29,846 nt of DNA from Nitrosopumilales archaeon (GTDB taxonomy: Archaea; Thermoproteota; Nitrososphaeria; Nitrososphaerales; Nitrosopumilaceae), in the NCBI GenBank assembly GCA_025350175.1, contig JANXYF010000024.1, forward strand, positions 1 to 29,846, written 5' to 3'. Shown piece by piece: positions 8,383 through 15,855 of the stretch. The translations under genes were made by a program, and so were the position numbers. Within the stretch, counting starts at the first letter, position 1; every line of letters begins with the position of its first letter. Below the pieces are notes generated by a model. That model saw only the letters and a list, made by a program, of their open reading frames with translations, ran no database searches and was not told the origin of the DNA.

Positions 8383-8799
8383 CTAGTTCTTGCTAGGAGT
8401 CCATGCTGAGAACCATGATTGTAGTATATTTGCATCCATAGTTGTGAATGCTTTCAAGTTATCATTGAATGTCTTGATGTTTTGTCTTGCTGCTTCCATT
8501 GCTGTTATGACTGCCTTGTTTTGTACTGATGTAGTCTTTACAATTTCCTCTGTTGCATCATTGATTGCTTTAAGGAAACTTGGTGGAAGGTTTGCATTAA
8601 GACCGCTCTTTGTTGCTGCCTCGTGCTGGAATTCAATTGCTGATTCTACTGCATTTTTGTATGATGTAGCGAATTCCTGTTGAAGGTTAGACACTGCTTG
8701 AATGTATTGTGCAACACTTTTTTCTGCTTCTTCAAAGTAACGATTCACATTCTGCTTGTATACTCCATATGCTTCTTTTGTTGTATCTGCTTTGCTCAT
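8383..8799 (-). CDS. Phasin-like granule-associated protein
   Basis: 138 residues, alanine-, glutamine- and asparagine-rich, entirely helical and without cysteines. It has amphipathic heptad patterns (VAQYIQAVSNLQQEF, AVITAMEAARQNIKTF) typical of phasins that coat PHA granules. Its ATG overlaps the stop of the upstream phasin/AbrB gene (ATGA, 8796-8799) and is preceded by a strong Shine-Dalgarno sequence, so the two proteins are translationally coupled. Family membership is inferred from composition and context. Confidence 0.75.
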   Translation of the reverse strand: MSKADTTKEAYGVYKQNVNRYFEEAEKSVAQYIQAVSNLQQEFATSYKNAVESAIEFQHEAATKSGLNANLPPSFLKAINDATEEIVKTTSVQNKAVITAMEAARQNIKTFNDNLKAFTTMDANILQSWFSAWTPSKN

Positions 8800-9215
8800 T
8801 TTTTCACCTCCGGTTGTGATTTATTTTTGTAGATTGGAACTACTATTACCTGGACCAGATCATTTTCTCTGATTCCAATTGCTTCTCTTTCTGCTTCTGG
8901 TATGGAAATGCGTCCGTTACTTCCAACTGTTGTCTTAAAGGCACCCCATGATGAAAATTGAGGTAATCCCTGTGCAAGATTAAACCAATTGAACATTGAT
9001 TTTGATCCTGACTCGGCAGCAGTCTGCACAAAATCTGCTTGTGCTTTGGTTGTATTGTCGGCCATTTCTTTTAGCACTTCAAGTGGATTGGATTGATTAT
9101 TACGGTTCATCATGTCACCAAAGGTTTTCATGAAGTCCATCTGCGCTTTACCGCTTTGTTGAATCCAGTCTCTGAACATTGCTGTTGGGTCTGGTTGGAT
9201 ATAGTTACCATTCAT
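8796..9215 (-). CDS. Phasin-like protein fused to an AbrB/SpoVT DNA-binding domain
   Basis: 139 residues. Residues 1-90 form a phasin-like amphipathic helical region (DWIQQSGKAQMDFMKTFGDM, then KAQADFVQTAAESG). Residues about 92-128 form a swapped-hairpin AbrB-type domain (FKTTVGSNGRISIPEAER ... VQVIVVP). Haloarchaea carry AbrB-type PhaR next to PhaP as separate genes; here both functions appear to sit in one chain. A granule-bound repressor released or titrated by polymer is a reasonable inference. The start codon lies inside a perfect inverted repeat (9215-9231), so autoregulation is likely. Divergent from the dehydrogenase gene, 55 nt away. Confidence 0.8.
   Translation of the reverse strand: MNGNYIQPDPTAMFRDWIQQSGKAQMDFMKTFGDMMNRNNQSNPLEVLKEMADNTTKAQADFVQTAAESGSKSMFNWFNLAQGLPQFSSWGAFKTTVGSNGRISIPEAEREAIGIRENDLVQVIVVPIYKNKSQPEVKK
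8804..8811 (-). promoter_or_regulatory. Strong Shine-Dalgarno site for the coupled phasin gene
   Basis: On the minus strand this reads GGAGGTGA, complementary to the archaeal 16S rRNA 3' end, with 4 nt between it and the ATG at 8799. It lies inside the end of the upstream gene. Most first genes here look leaderless, so it marks an internal operon start and settles the start of the phasin gene. Confidence 0.8.
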
Positions 9216-9250
9216 TGGTTATAGAAACCAACCAAAGGTATATAACCTTT
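9215..9250. promoter_or_regulatory. Bidirectional promoter with two adjacent palindromes
   Basis: Two perfect inverted repeats lie side by side: TTGGTT-5nt-AACCAA (9215-9231) and AAAGGT-ATATA-ACCTTT (9234-9250). The second contains a near-symmetric TATA box (TATATAACC on one strand, TATATACC on the other). Its centre (9242) lies about 27 nt from both divergent start codons (9215 and 9271), so one TATA element could serve both genes with leaderless transcripts. The first repeat covers the likely transcription start of the phasin/AbrB gene. Confidence 0.6.
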
Positions 9251-9270
9251 TGTTATTAATCTCGTTTTAG

Positions 9271-10659
9271 ATGACAATTACAACAATAAATCCAGCCACT
9301 GAAGAGATTATTGCAGAGTATCAGGTCATAACAGAATCTGAACTTAAAAACAAAGTTGCCACGTCGCGCGAGGCCTTTACCAAGTGGAAGGTTGATCCAA
9401 AGAAAAGATCAATGTTTTTACATATTCTTTCAGCAGAACTTCGAAAAAATAAAGATGTACTTGCAAAAACAGCTACGCAAGAAATGGGCAAGCCGCTAAA
9501 AGAATCACTTGCCGAAGTGGAAAAATGTGCATGGGCAATGGAATTTTATGGTGATAATGGTGAAACGTTTCTAAATACTGAAGTTGTCAATACTGATGCA
9601 AGAAAAAGTTTTATCGCTTTTGAACCAATTGGAATAATTGCAAGTATCATGCCGTGGAACTTTCCATACTGGCAAGCATTACGATTTGCAGCCCCATCAC
9701 TTATGGCTGGAAATACTATTGTTCTAAAACCCGCAAGTGTTACAATGCAATGCGGTATTGAAATGGAAAACATGTTTAGAAATGCCGGATTTCCAGAAGG
9801 AATTTTCCAAACTTTGGTAAGTGATTCCAAGATGGCAGAAAAATTAATTGATTCTGATATTAATGCAGTGACATTTACTGGAAGCAATATTGTTGGCGCA
9901 AAAGTTGCACAACGTGCTTCTGGACAAATCAAAAAATGTGTTTTGGAATTGGGTGGCAGTGATCCATTTATTGTATGCTCTGACGCTGATGTAGAAAAAG
10001 CCTCTACCGGTGCAGTCAAAGGAAGATTCATCAATTGTGGACAAAGCTGTATTGCATCCAAGAGATTTTTTGTAGTAAAAAATCACGCAAAAGAATTTAT
10101 CGAAAAATTTGTCCAAAAAACAGAAAAACTTGTTGTGGGAGATCCAATGTCTGATACAACTGACATGGGACCACTTGTTAATGCTGATGGTTTACACAGA
10201 ATAGAAGAAATTGTCAAGGATGCCGTAGACAAGGGAGCTCAAATTCTCACTGGAGGAAAGAGACTCAAAAGTAAGGGGTATTTTTATGCGCCAACTGTTC
10301 TTGACAAGATTACTCCAGACATGCTAGTGGCCCATGAGGAGGCATTTGGTCCTGTAGCACCAGTGACTATAGTAGAAGATGAAAATGAGGCAATCAAACT
10401 GGCAAACTCCTCACAATATGGGCTTGGCGCCAGTCTATGGACACTAAATCTGGAAAAAGCAGAAAAATTATCTAGACAAATAGAATCAGGTATTGTAACT
10501 GTAAATAATGTAGTCATATCTGATCCTAGAATTCCATTTGGTGGCGTAAAACAAAGTGGTTTTGGAAGAGAACTTTCAAGGTACGGCATGATGGAATTTG
10601 TAAATGTAAAATCTGTCAGATACTATGATCAACTTGTCATACATCATAGAGTAGAATAA
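9271..10659 (+). CDS. NAD(P)-dependent aldehyde dehydrogenase, succinate-semialdehyde type
   Basis: 462 residues, the usual length of the succinate-semialdehyde dehydrogenase branch of the ALDH family. It has the oxyanion Asn130 in MPWNFP, the general base Glu226 in LELGGSDPF and the nucleophile Cys260 in CGQSC. It oxidises an aldehyde to its acid with NAD(P)+. Thaumarchaea use succinate semialdehyde as an intermediate of the 3-hydroxypropionate/4-hydroxybutyrate cycle and could also make 4-hydroxybutyrate for PHA. The promoter shared with the phasin/AbrB gene suggests a PHA-linked role. The exact aldehyde is not provable from sequence. Confidence 0.85.
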   Translation: MTITTINPATEEIIAEYQVITESELKNKVATSREAFTKWKVDPKKRSMFLHILSAELRKNKDVLAKTATQEMGKPLKESLAEVEKCAWAMEFYGDNGETFLNTEVVNTDARKSFIAFEPIGIIASIMPWNFPYWQALRFAAPSLMAGNTIVLKPASVTMQCGIEMENMFRNAGFPEGIFQTLVSDSKMAEKLIDSDINAVTFTGSNIVGAKVAQRASGQIKKCVLELGGSDPFIVCSDADVEKASTGAVKGRFINCGQSCIASKRFFVVKNHAKEFIEKFVQKTEKLVVGDPMSDTTDMGPLVNADGLHRIEEIVKDAVDKGAQILTGGKRLKSKGYFYAPTVLDKITPDMLVAHEEAFGPVAPVTIVEDENEAIKLANSSQYGLGASLWTLNLEKAEKLSRQIESGIVTVNNVVISDPRIPFGGVKQSGFGRELSRYGMMEFVNVKSVRYYDQLVIHHRVE

Positions 10660-10779
10660 ATTTTAATTAAAAATATATTCTATGAATTTAGAATAACGCA
10701 TTAGCTTGTACTACTGCATCTTCCCCCTAGGAAGTTTTGTAAAATTGGTAAATAATTTAATCGCTAAATCTACTTGAAA

Positions 10780-10926
10780 ATGAGAATAGATGCATGCCGT
10801 CACTGTGGATATGAACTTCAATCTTTGAAGACTTGTCTTATCTGTAGCAAGCCATACAAGTTCTACTGCAAGTCTTGCCACATGGAAAGTGATGAGCAAG
10901 TCCATGATGCTTGTCTTGGCAAATGA
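10780..10926 (+). CDS. 48-residue zinc-ribbon-like microprotein
   Basis: A short frame (start MRIDACRHCGYELQSLKTCL) with three CxxC pairs: C6-R-H-C9, C19-L-I-C22 and C30-K-S-C33, plus H34, H43 and C45 near the end. Such spacing fits a double zinc knuckle of the kind seen in small archaeal zinc-binding proteins. A TATA-like aataatttaat lies about 20-30 nt before the ATG, which supports a real leaderless gene. The function is unknown; a nucleic-acid or protein adaptor is possible. It starts 120 nt after the dehydrogenase and 44 nt before the PAP2 gene. Confidence 0.7.
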   Translation: MRIDACRHCGYELQSLKTCLICSKPYKFYCKSCHMESDEQVHDACLGK

Positions 10927-10970
10927 CTCTATAGTCTATTTTATAACCCCCATGATTTTCATTAAGTTGG

Positions 10971-11600
10971 ATGAAGTATGTCATAATTGCTGTAATACTT
11001 CTTGCAAGTTTTGCAGTTCTGTCTTTTTTGGTTTCTAGTAATAATACAGAAATTACAAAATGGGACACTTCTTCATTTCAGGCAATAAACAATCCTCATG
11101 GTAAAACTCTCAATAAAATAATGGTAGATTTGACAAAATATGGTAGAGAGGTAGTCTGGATATCTGTTATTCTATTGCTCTCTGTACTGGGTAAAAAGGA
11201 CGGCAGAAAAGCGGTGGTGTTGCTTACAATTGCATTTCTAATTTTAATTCCCCTGGGCACTGTGCTCAAAAATGAAATAGATAGAGCAAGACCTTCCAGT
11301 GTAAATCTTCTGGCACATGCTGATTCTGATCCCTCTTTTCCTTCAGGTCATGCGATAATTGTATCAGCAGGTGCAACAATTCTCCTCCTGAGATTTAACA
11401 AGGGAAAACAGATCATATTTTCAATAATTCTTGCAATTGAGGCCTTGCTTGTCTCATATTCTAGAATCTATGTGGGGAATCATTATCCACTAGATGTGAT
11501 AGGTGGCATCCTTCTTGGAACTGGTATTGCATGTGCAGTAATTGCTTCAAGTAAATATCTGGGACCTGTGTTTTCTTATATTGATAACATGAAAAAATAA
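10971..11600 (+). CDS. PAP2-family membrane phosphatase
   Basis: 209 residues with about five to six membrane helices. All three PAP2 phosphatase motifs are present: K100-x6-R107-P108, P124-S-G-H127, and S164-R165-x5-H171-x3-D175. Members dephosphorylate lipid phosphates such as phosphatidic acid or polyprenyl pyrophosphate at the membrane. In archaea the substrate is often an isoprenoid phosphate carrier, though that is not shown here. It follows the zinc microprotein on the same strand. Confidence 0.88.
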   Translation: MKYVIIAVILLASFAVLSFLVSSNNTEITKWDTSSFQAINNPHGKTLNKIMVDLTKYGREVVWISVILLLSVLGKKDGRKAVVLLTIAFLILIPLGTVLKNEIDRARPSSVNLLAHADSDPSFPSGHAIIVSAGATILLLRFNKGKQIIFSIILAIEALLVSYSRIYVGNHYPLDVIGGILLGTGIACAVIASSKYLGPVFSYIDNMKK

Positions 11601-11703
11601 TGTAATGTTTTGACTTGACGTTCAGATGCGATTTAGTATTGTAAATACATCTTTGGTCACTTGAAATATTGGTAAACTTAAGTATTGATGAAATTACACA
11701 CAA

Positions 11704-12321
11704 ATGATGATAGATCCTGAGGTACAAAAAAATCGTAGTACCACACATGAAATTAATTCTTTGATAATAAACAGATGGTCTCCAAGATCATTTGTACCTG
11801 AAGAAATAAGCGATAATGAACTCTTTTCACTTTTCGAAGCTGCACGATGGGCTCCGTCTTCTTCCAACAGTCAACCATGGAGATTTATCTATGCAAAAAG
11901 AAATTCAAAAAACTGGAATGATCTCTTCAATTTGCTTGTTGATTTCAATAAACAATGGTGTGCTGACGCATCTGCCCTAGTTGTAATAATATCGCGGAAA
12001 AACTTTGAGCATAATGGTCAGCCATCCATAACACACCAATTTGATACTGGTTCTGCATGGGAGAATCTTGCAATTCAAGCAGTCTCTCAAGGGCTTGTCA
12101 CTCATGCAATGGCAGGATTTGATTATGAGAAAGCAAGAAAAGATTTGGCAGTACCTGTAGATTTTGAAGTAGTTGCGATGATTGCAATTGGAAAAAGAGG
12201 TTCAAAGGAAAAACTATCGCCAGAACTTCAAGCTCGTGAAATTCCAAACACTAGAAAACCGTTATCAGAAATAGTGATGGAAGGCAAATTTGAAAACAAG
12301 GCCAAGTCATTATCTGGCTAG
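11704..12321 (+). CDS. Nitroreductase-family flavoprotein
   Basis: 205 residues, typical for FMN-dependent nitroreductases. RWSPRSF (about 24-30) is the FMN-phosphate-binding N-terminal motif, PSSSNSQPWRF (about 51-61) is the conserved flavin loop, and AIGKRG (about 161-166) precedes the usual C-terminal segment. It reduces nitro compounds, quinones or similar acceptors with NAD(P)H; the true substrate is unknown. TTAAGTATTG about 20-27 nt upstream is a likely TATA box. Two ATG codons are adjacent, and either could be the start. Confidence 0.85.
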   Translation: MMIDPEVQKNRSTTHEINSLIINRWSPRSFVPEEISDNELFSLFEAARWAPSSSNSQPWRFIYAKRNSKNWNDLFNLLVDFNKQWCADASALVVIISRKNFEHNGQPSITHQFDTGSAWENLAIQAVSQGLVTHAMAGFDYEKARKDLAVPVDFEVVAMIAIGKRGSKEKLSPELQAREIPNTRKPLSEIVMEGKFENKAKSLSG

Positions 12322-12470
12322 TCTTCGTGCTGATAAATGGCTAATAATGGATAAAAAAAGGACTATTCTGTGTTATTTATCCACTAAAACGTGCCCAAAA
12401 CTTTCTTTTTGACCTATTAAAAGGCTACTTTTAATACATATCAAGCGGTGATTTGGAGCTTATATTGTAG

Positions 12471-12942
12471 ATGAGCGTAATTCAACATAAGAAGGGGGCG
12501 GCCAAGTAGGGCAGAACGGATTCAGATCAGAAAAGACCTTGAACCGTATTTTGAGCGAAAAGTCCCTGCCTACAAAGCTGCTGAAATCACTGGATATGAT
12601 ACTAAAACAGTCAACAAGTATTATGATGAATTTTACATGGCGATCTATGGACATGAAACAAAAAACTTTGTTGAAAGGTTTGAGAAGGAAAGGATACGCT
12701 ATGCTATACTTCTTGACAATCTGATTTACGAATCATATGAAATGCTTGAAGATGTCAACGCCTCGGTACTGAAATTAAAAGACACAGGAGAGATAGTTCC
12801 ATCGTATCTAATTCAAAGTCATTCTAAAATTATACAAACCATTTCACATCTGGGAGAAAAGAAGGCTTCTCTGGTAATGCATCCTGATGCTGGTGACATG
12901 GTTGATGAGGAAATGGAGAAGAGGATTGGCAAAAATGTTTAG
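12471..12942 (+). pseudogene. Damaged phage-type terminase small subunit (TerS-like)
   Basis: An open frame runs from about 12480 to the TAG at 12942 but has no ATG, GTG or TTG until 12637, well inside the conserved part. Upstream in frame it reads RGRPSRAER and then a helix-turn-helix (AYKAAEITGYDTKTVNKYYD), followed by a long helical region as in terminase small subunits. A plausible original ATG at 12471 (MSVIQHKKG) is in another frame and hits a stop at 12507. The two frames meet at an AAGGGGGCGG run (12482-12491), so a one-base loss (or two-base gain) there would explain the break. The end overlaps the TerL start (ATGTTTAG), as in a coupled terS-terL pair. Confidence 0.65.
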
Positions 12943-14491
12943 CCTGAATAATACAAACAGGGAAGCAAGAAAGAAAATCTTAGAAATGGTGGAAAGAAAG
13001 TTCAAAAATATCTCGGGTAATACTGCGATTCAATCTACCTTACCTGATGATATAGTTGAATGGACCGAACAAATCCGAATGATCAAAGGGCAAAATTTTT
13101 CTTTTGCGGACAGATCATATCTTCCACCAATCTATCGTGACATCAACAAAGAGATCTATATCGTAAAACCCCGGCAGATGGAGATTACTGAATTTGCCGT
13201 AAACTGGCTCCTTTACAATTTAACAACGTATCCTGGAGTAGTTGGATTGTATCTTACTGACAGACAGGATCATGCATCAATCTTTTCAAAGCTCAGGCTC
13301 TATAGCTGGGGAATTGATCAATCACCAGTACTCAAATCATTGGCAGGAGAAGGGAATGTATCATGACAGCCTTTCAAAAACGGATCACACCTGTACATGC
13401 ATTCGGCATGGCCTGATTTTGATAAGGCACGATCCATTCCGGCAGACTTTGTGATAGTAGATGAGATCCAATCTACAAACGTGGAAGCAATACCGGTAAT
13501 CAAGGAGACCTTGTCAAAATCAAGTTTTGGAAGGTTTGTTGGGATGGGAACTGGAAGTGATCAGGATGATGCATGGTGGAAGTTGTGGCATACTGGCAAC
13601 CAGCAAGAGTGGGATCCTACACTAAATCAACGGGTTGCAAAAAATCCATCGTCTGGAATAAGTTCCTACCATCTTACCCACTATATGGCACCGTGGATGC
13701 CGCTAGAAGAGATTGAAAAGAAAAGAGTGGCATACACTCCTAGAACGTTCTCCAATGAAGTGGAAGGCTGGTGGCACGCTAATGCAAGAAAACCGTTGAT
13801 AGAATCTGATATACGGGCACTATTTGACCAAAGTATGTCATTTCTTCGACCAGGGGAAGTGAACAAGAATCTTGGGCCGCTCTATCTTGGAGTAGACTGG
13901 GGAGGCGGGACAAAGGCATTTACTGTGGTCTGGATCTGGCAGCTGATTGACAAAGTTGCTCCTCAGTTTCGCCTAATCTACCTCCAGAAAATCGATGAGA
14001 AATCTACCGAGAAACAGGCTGATAAAATTATACAACTTGTTGATGCGTATCATATTGAACAGGGTGTGATGGATTCTGGTGGCGGTACAAGACAGGTGGA
14101 AAAGTTGGAAGAACGATATGCTGAAAGAATGATCAAATGTTCATACACTGCAAGACCTGAGAAACCCTTTGAAGTAATATCGGAAGAGAACAGAATTGTT
14201 GTGGACAGGACGTGGGCTATTGAAACAATTATTGATTTGATAACTAGATCAACATCTCCTAAAGCAATACCGCGAATCTCCATCCCTGCAGGGAATTCAA
14301 AATGGGTTGACTGGATTGTTGATCAGTTTACTTGCATTGAGGGCGAATCAGTCAATCTTCAGAGTGGAAAGAAGTATGTTAGATATACACACCCTCCGGA
14401 ATCTCCTGACGATGCATTACATGCAAGTATCTATGCATACTTGGCATGGCTATTGCAGGAAAAGAGCAGATGGCATTTCATATCGGCATGA
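12935..14491 (+). pseudogene. Terminase large subunit with an internal in-frame TGA
   Basis: A 518-codon frame interrupted only by TGA at 13364-13366 (codon 144). Downstream the same frame continues directly with QPFKNGSHLYMHSAW, so nothing else is lost. ATPase part: an adenine/Walker-A-like segment KPRQMEITEF (78-87, without the usual GK-S/T) and Walker B VIVDEIQ (D176, E177). Nuclease part (RNase H fold): LGVDWGG (D321), VMDSGGG (D380) and SPDDALHA (D492, D493). TerL packages tailed-virus DNA into capsids. GC is locally high: 31 of 60 at 13561-13620 and 32 of 60 at 13861-13920. No other capsid, portal or integrase gene is in the window. Either a provirus remnant or a sequencing error at the TGA. 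Confidence 0.85.
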
Positions 14492-14717
14492 AAGACTTGT
14501 CCTTTGAATAATTTTTAAGAATTGAGAGTATCAATCTCTTTACTATATCCCTCTTCTAGCTTCATTATCTGCATTATTTTCGTACTCTTGATGATCTTTA
14601 GTATCTATTCTAGCGATCAACATTAAAGTAAAAAGTTATAACAACAAAAAACGCAAACTCTGCTGTACACCACTTGGAATCAACGAAAGACAAATTTGGA
14701 AATAAGGTAGACATGCC

Positions 14718-15131
14718 ATGACTGAAACTAGTGTAATGTCTCCTGAAGTGGCAAAATTACTTGAAGACAAAAATTTGGCATTTGTTGCTACTTTGATGAA
14801 GGATAATTCACCACAAATAACTCCGACTTGGATTGATTTGGTTGATGGTGTAATCATTGTAAATACTGCTGAGGGGAGAGTGAAACAAAGAAATGTCTCA
14901 AGAGATCCAAGGGTTGCAATTTCCATAGTTGATCAAAAAAATCCTTACAATATGGTTACGATACGGGGCAAAGTCATAGAACAGACAACCAAGGATGCTG
15001 ACAAACACATAGACAAGATGGCAAAAAAATACTTGGGAGTTGACAAGTACCCGTTTGCAATGCCAGGTGAAAAGAGGATTCTCCTAAAGATTTTACCTCT
15101 AAAAATATTCCATATGGCACCTCGCTCTTAG
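14718..15131 (+). CDS. PPOX-fold flavin/F420-dependent oxidoreductase
   Basis: 137 residues with the split-barrel pattern of pyridoxamine-phosphate-oxidase-like proteins: FVATLMKDNSPQITPTWIDL (about 25-44), a binding segment GRVKQRNVSRDPRVAISI (about 59-76) and MVTIRGKVIE (about 85-94). The size and the 'TPTW' strand fit the small 'PPOX class F420-dependent' group. The cofactor (FMN or F420) and substrate cannot be read directly. The 226 nt before it contain AAAGTTATAAC (about 14634) as a possible TATA box. Confidence 0.82.
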   Translation: MTETSVMSPEVAKLLEDKNLAFVATLMKDNSPQITPTWIDLVDGVIIVNTAEGRVKQRNVSRDPRVAISIVDQKNPYNMVTIRGKVIEQTTKDADKHIDKMAKKYLGVDKYPFAMPGEKRILLKILPLKIFHMAPRS

Positions 15132-15199
15132 ATGTGGCAAGATCTAGACTATGATAATCTTGAATATCTTAAAATACAATTTTTGTGTTTACAATAACA

Positions 15200-15355
15200 A
15201 TGGGCGGATTTGAAAAGAACTGTCCTGTTTGCAAAAAGGCATTTACAAGTCTATTAGAGTATACCACACATATTGGCGTTGATCATAAAGACATATCCCC
15301 TGAACAAATATTGAAAATGAATACAGAACAAAAGTGGACTTTTTCAAATAAATGA
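15200..15355 (+). CDS. C2H2 zinc-finger microprotein
   Basis: 51 residues with one classical C2H2 zinc finger: C8-P-V-C11, twelve residues, H24, four residues, H29, with Phe and Leu at the expected core positions (KKAFTSLLEY). A TATA-like CTTAAAATACA lies about 22-32 nt before the ATG, supporting expression as a leaderless gene. Single-finger proteins of this type occur in archaea and may bind DNA or proteins. No partner is evident. Confidence 0.72.
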   Translation: MGGFEKNCPVCKKAFTSLLEYTTHIGVDHKDISPEQILKMNTEQKWTFSNK

Positions 15356-15360
15356 AAATA

Positions 15361-15699
15361 TTATTTTAAGGAATCTTCGTCTAATTTTTTCAAAAGGGTG
15401 TCTATTTTTTTATTGAGTTCTTGTAATGCATCAAATGAACACTCATGTTTGTCATCAAAGTCTTCAAGTTTTTTTAAAATATTAGTATGGTTTTCCTCTA
15501 AATCTTTTATTCTACCTAAAATGTGGTCTTGTTTTGCAGTTGTGTATTTCTGCCTGTGGTAAATCCACCAGCTGACAACTCCTCCAATTATTGCTCCTCC
15601 TACAATTCCTAGGTATGTGGAAGATGCATTGGTCATGTCGATACAGTTCTTGGAAAGTTCCGGCATACAACCCCAAATGTCTAGCAAAATAGGCAACAT
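15361..15699 (-). CDS. Single-pass membrane protein with coiled coil
   Basis: 112 residues. A glycine-rich membrane helix at about 29-46 (YLGIVGGAIIGGVVSWWIY) is followed by a cytoplasmic heptad-repeat helix (about 55-110, with ILGRIKDLEENHTNILKKLE and LNKKIDTLLKKLDE). The N-terminal part before the helix contains Cys11 and Cys19. No family recognised. Convergent with the zinc-finger gene, 5 nt apart. Confidence 0.65.
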   Translation of the reverse strand: MLPILLDIWGCMPELSKNCIDMTNASSTYLGIVGGAIIGGVVSWWIYHRQKYTTAKQDHILGRIKDLEENHTNILKKLEDFDDKHECSFDALQELNKKIDTLLKKLDEDSLK

Positions 15700-15855
15700 A
15701 CTGATACATGGAAAGACAATTCTTGCTTATTTTTACATTGTCTATGAGTATCAATTAACGAGGTTGTAAAATAATACTTTTAAATTTTAATAAAAAATCA
15801 TGTTAGGATGAAATATACTCAAAGTCTATAAACTCAACTTTTGCAATATGAGTAA

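Noticed and set aside
9546..10116. Long minus-strand open frames inside the aldehyde dehydrogenase gene.
   Set aside because: They are opposite-strand shadows of a gene with intact catalytic motifs and encode no recognisable protein.
10677..10694. Inverted repeat ATTCTA-6nt-TAGAAT after the aldehyde dehydrogenase gene.
   Set aside because: Short AT-rich arms without a following T run; likely chance in this composition.
12887..12934. Upstream ATG that would extend TerL by 16 residues.
   Set aside because: The added residues lie inside the TerS reading region and look like an out-of-frame reading of it; ATG 12935 gives the usual short overlap with the TerS stop.
14492..14717. Intergenic DNA after TerL considered as an attachment site or further viral gene.
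   Set aside because: No frame of useful length and no direct repeat matching the left flank (12322-12470) could be seen.
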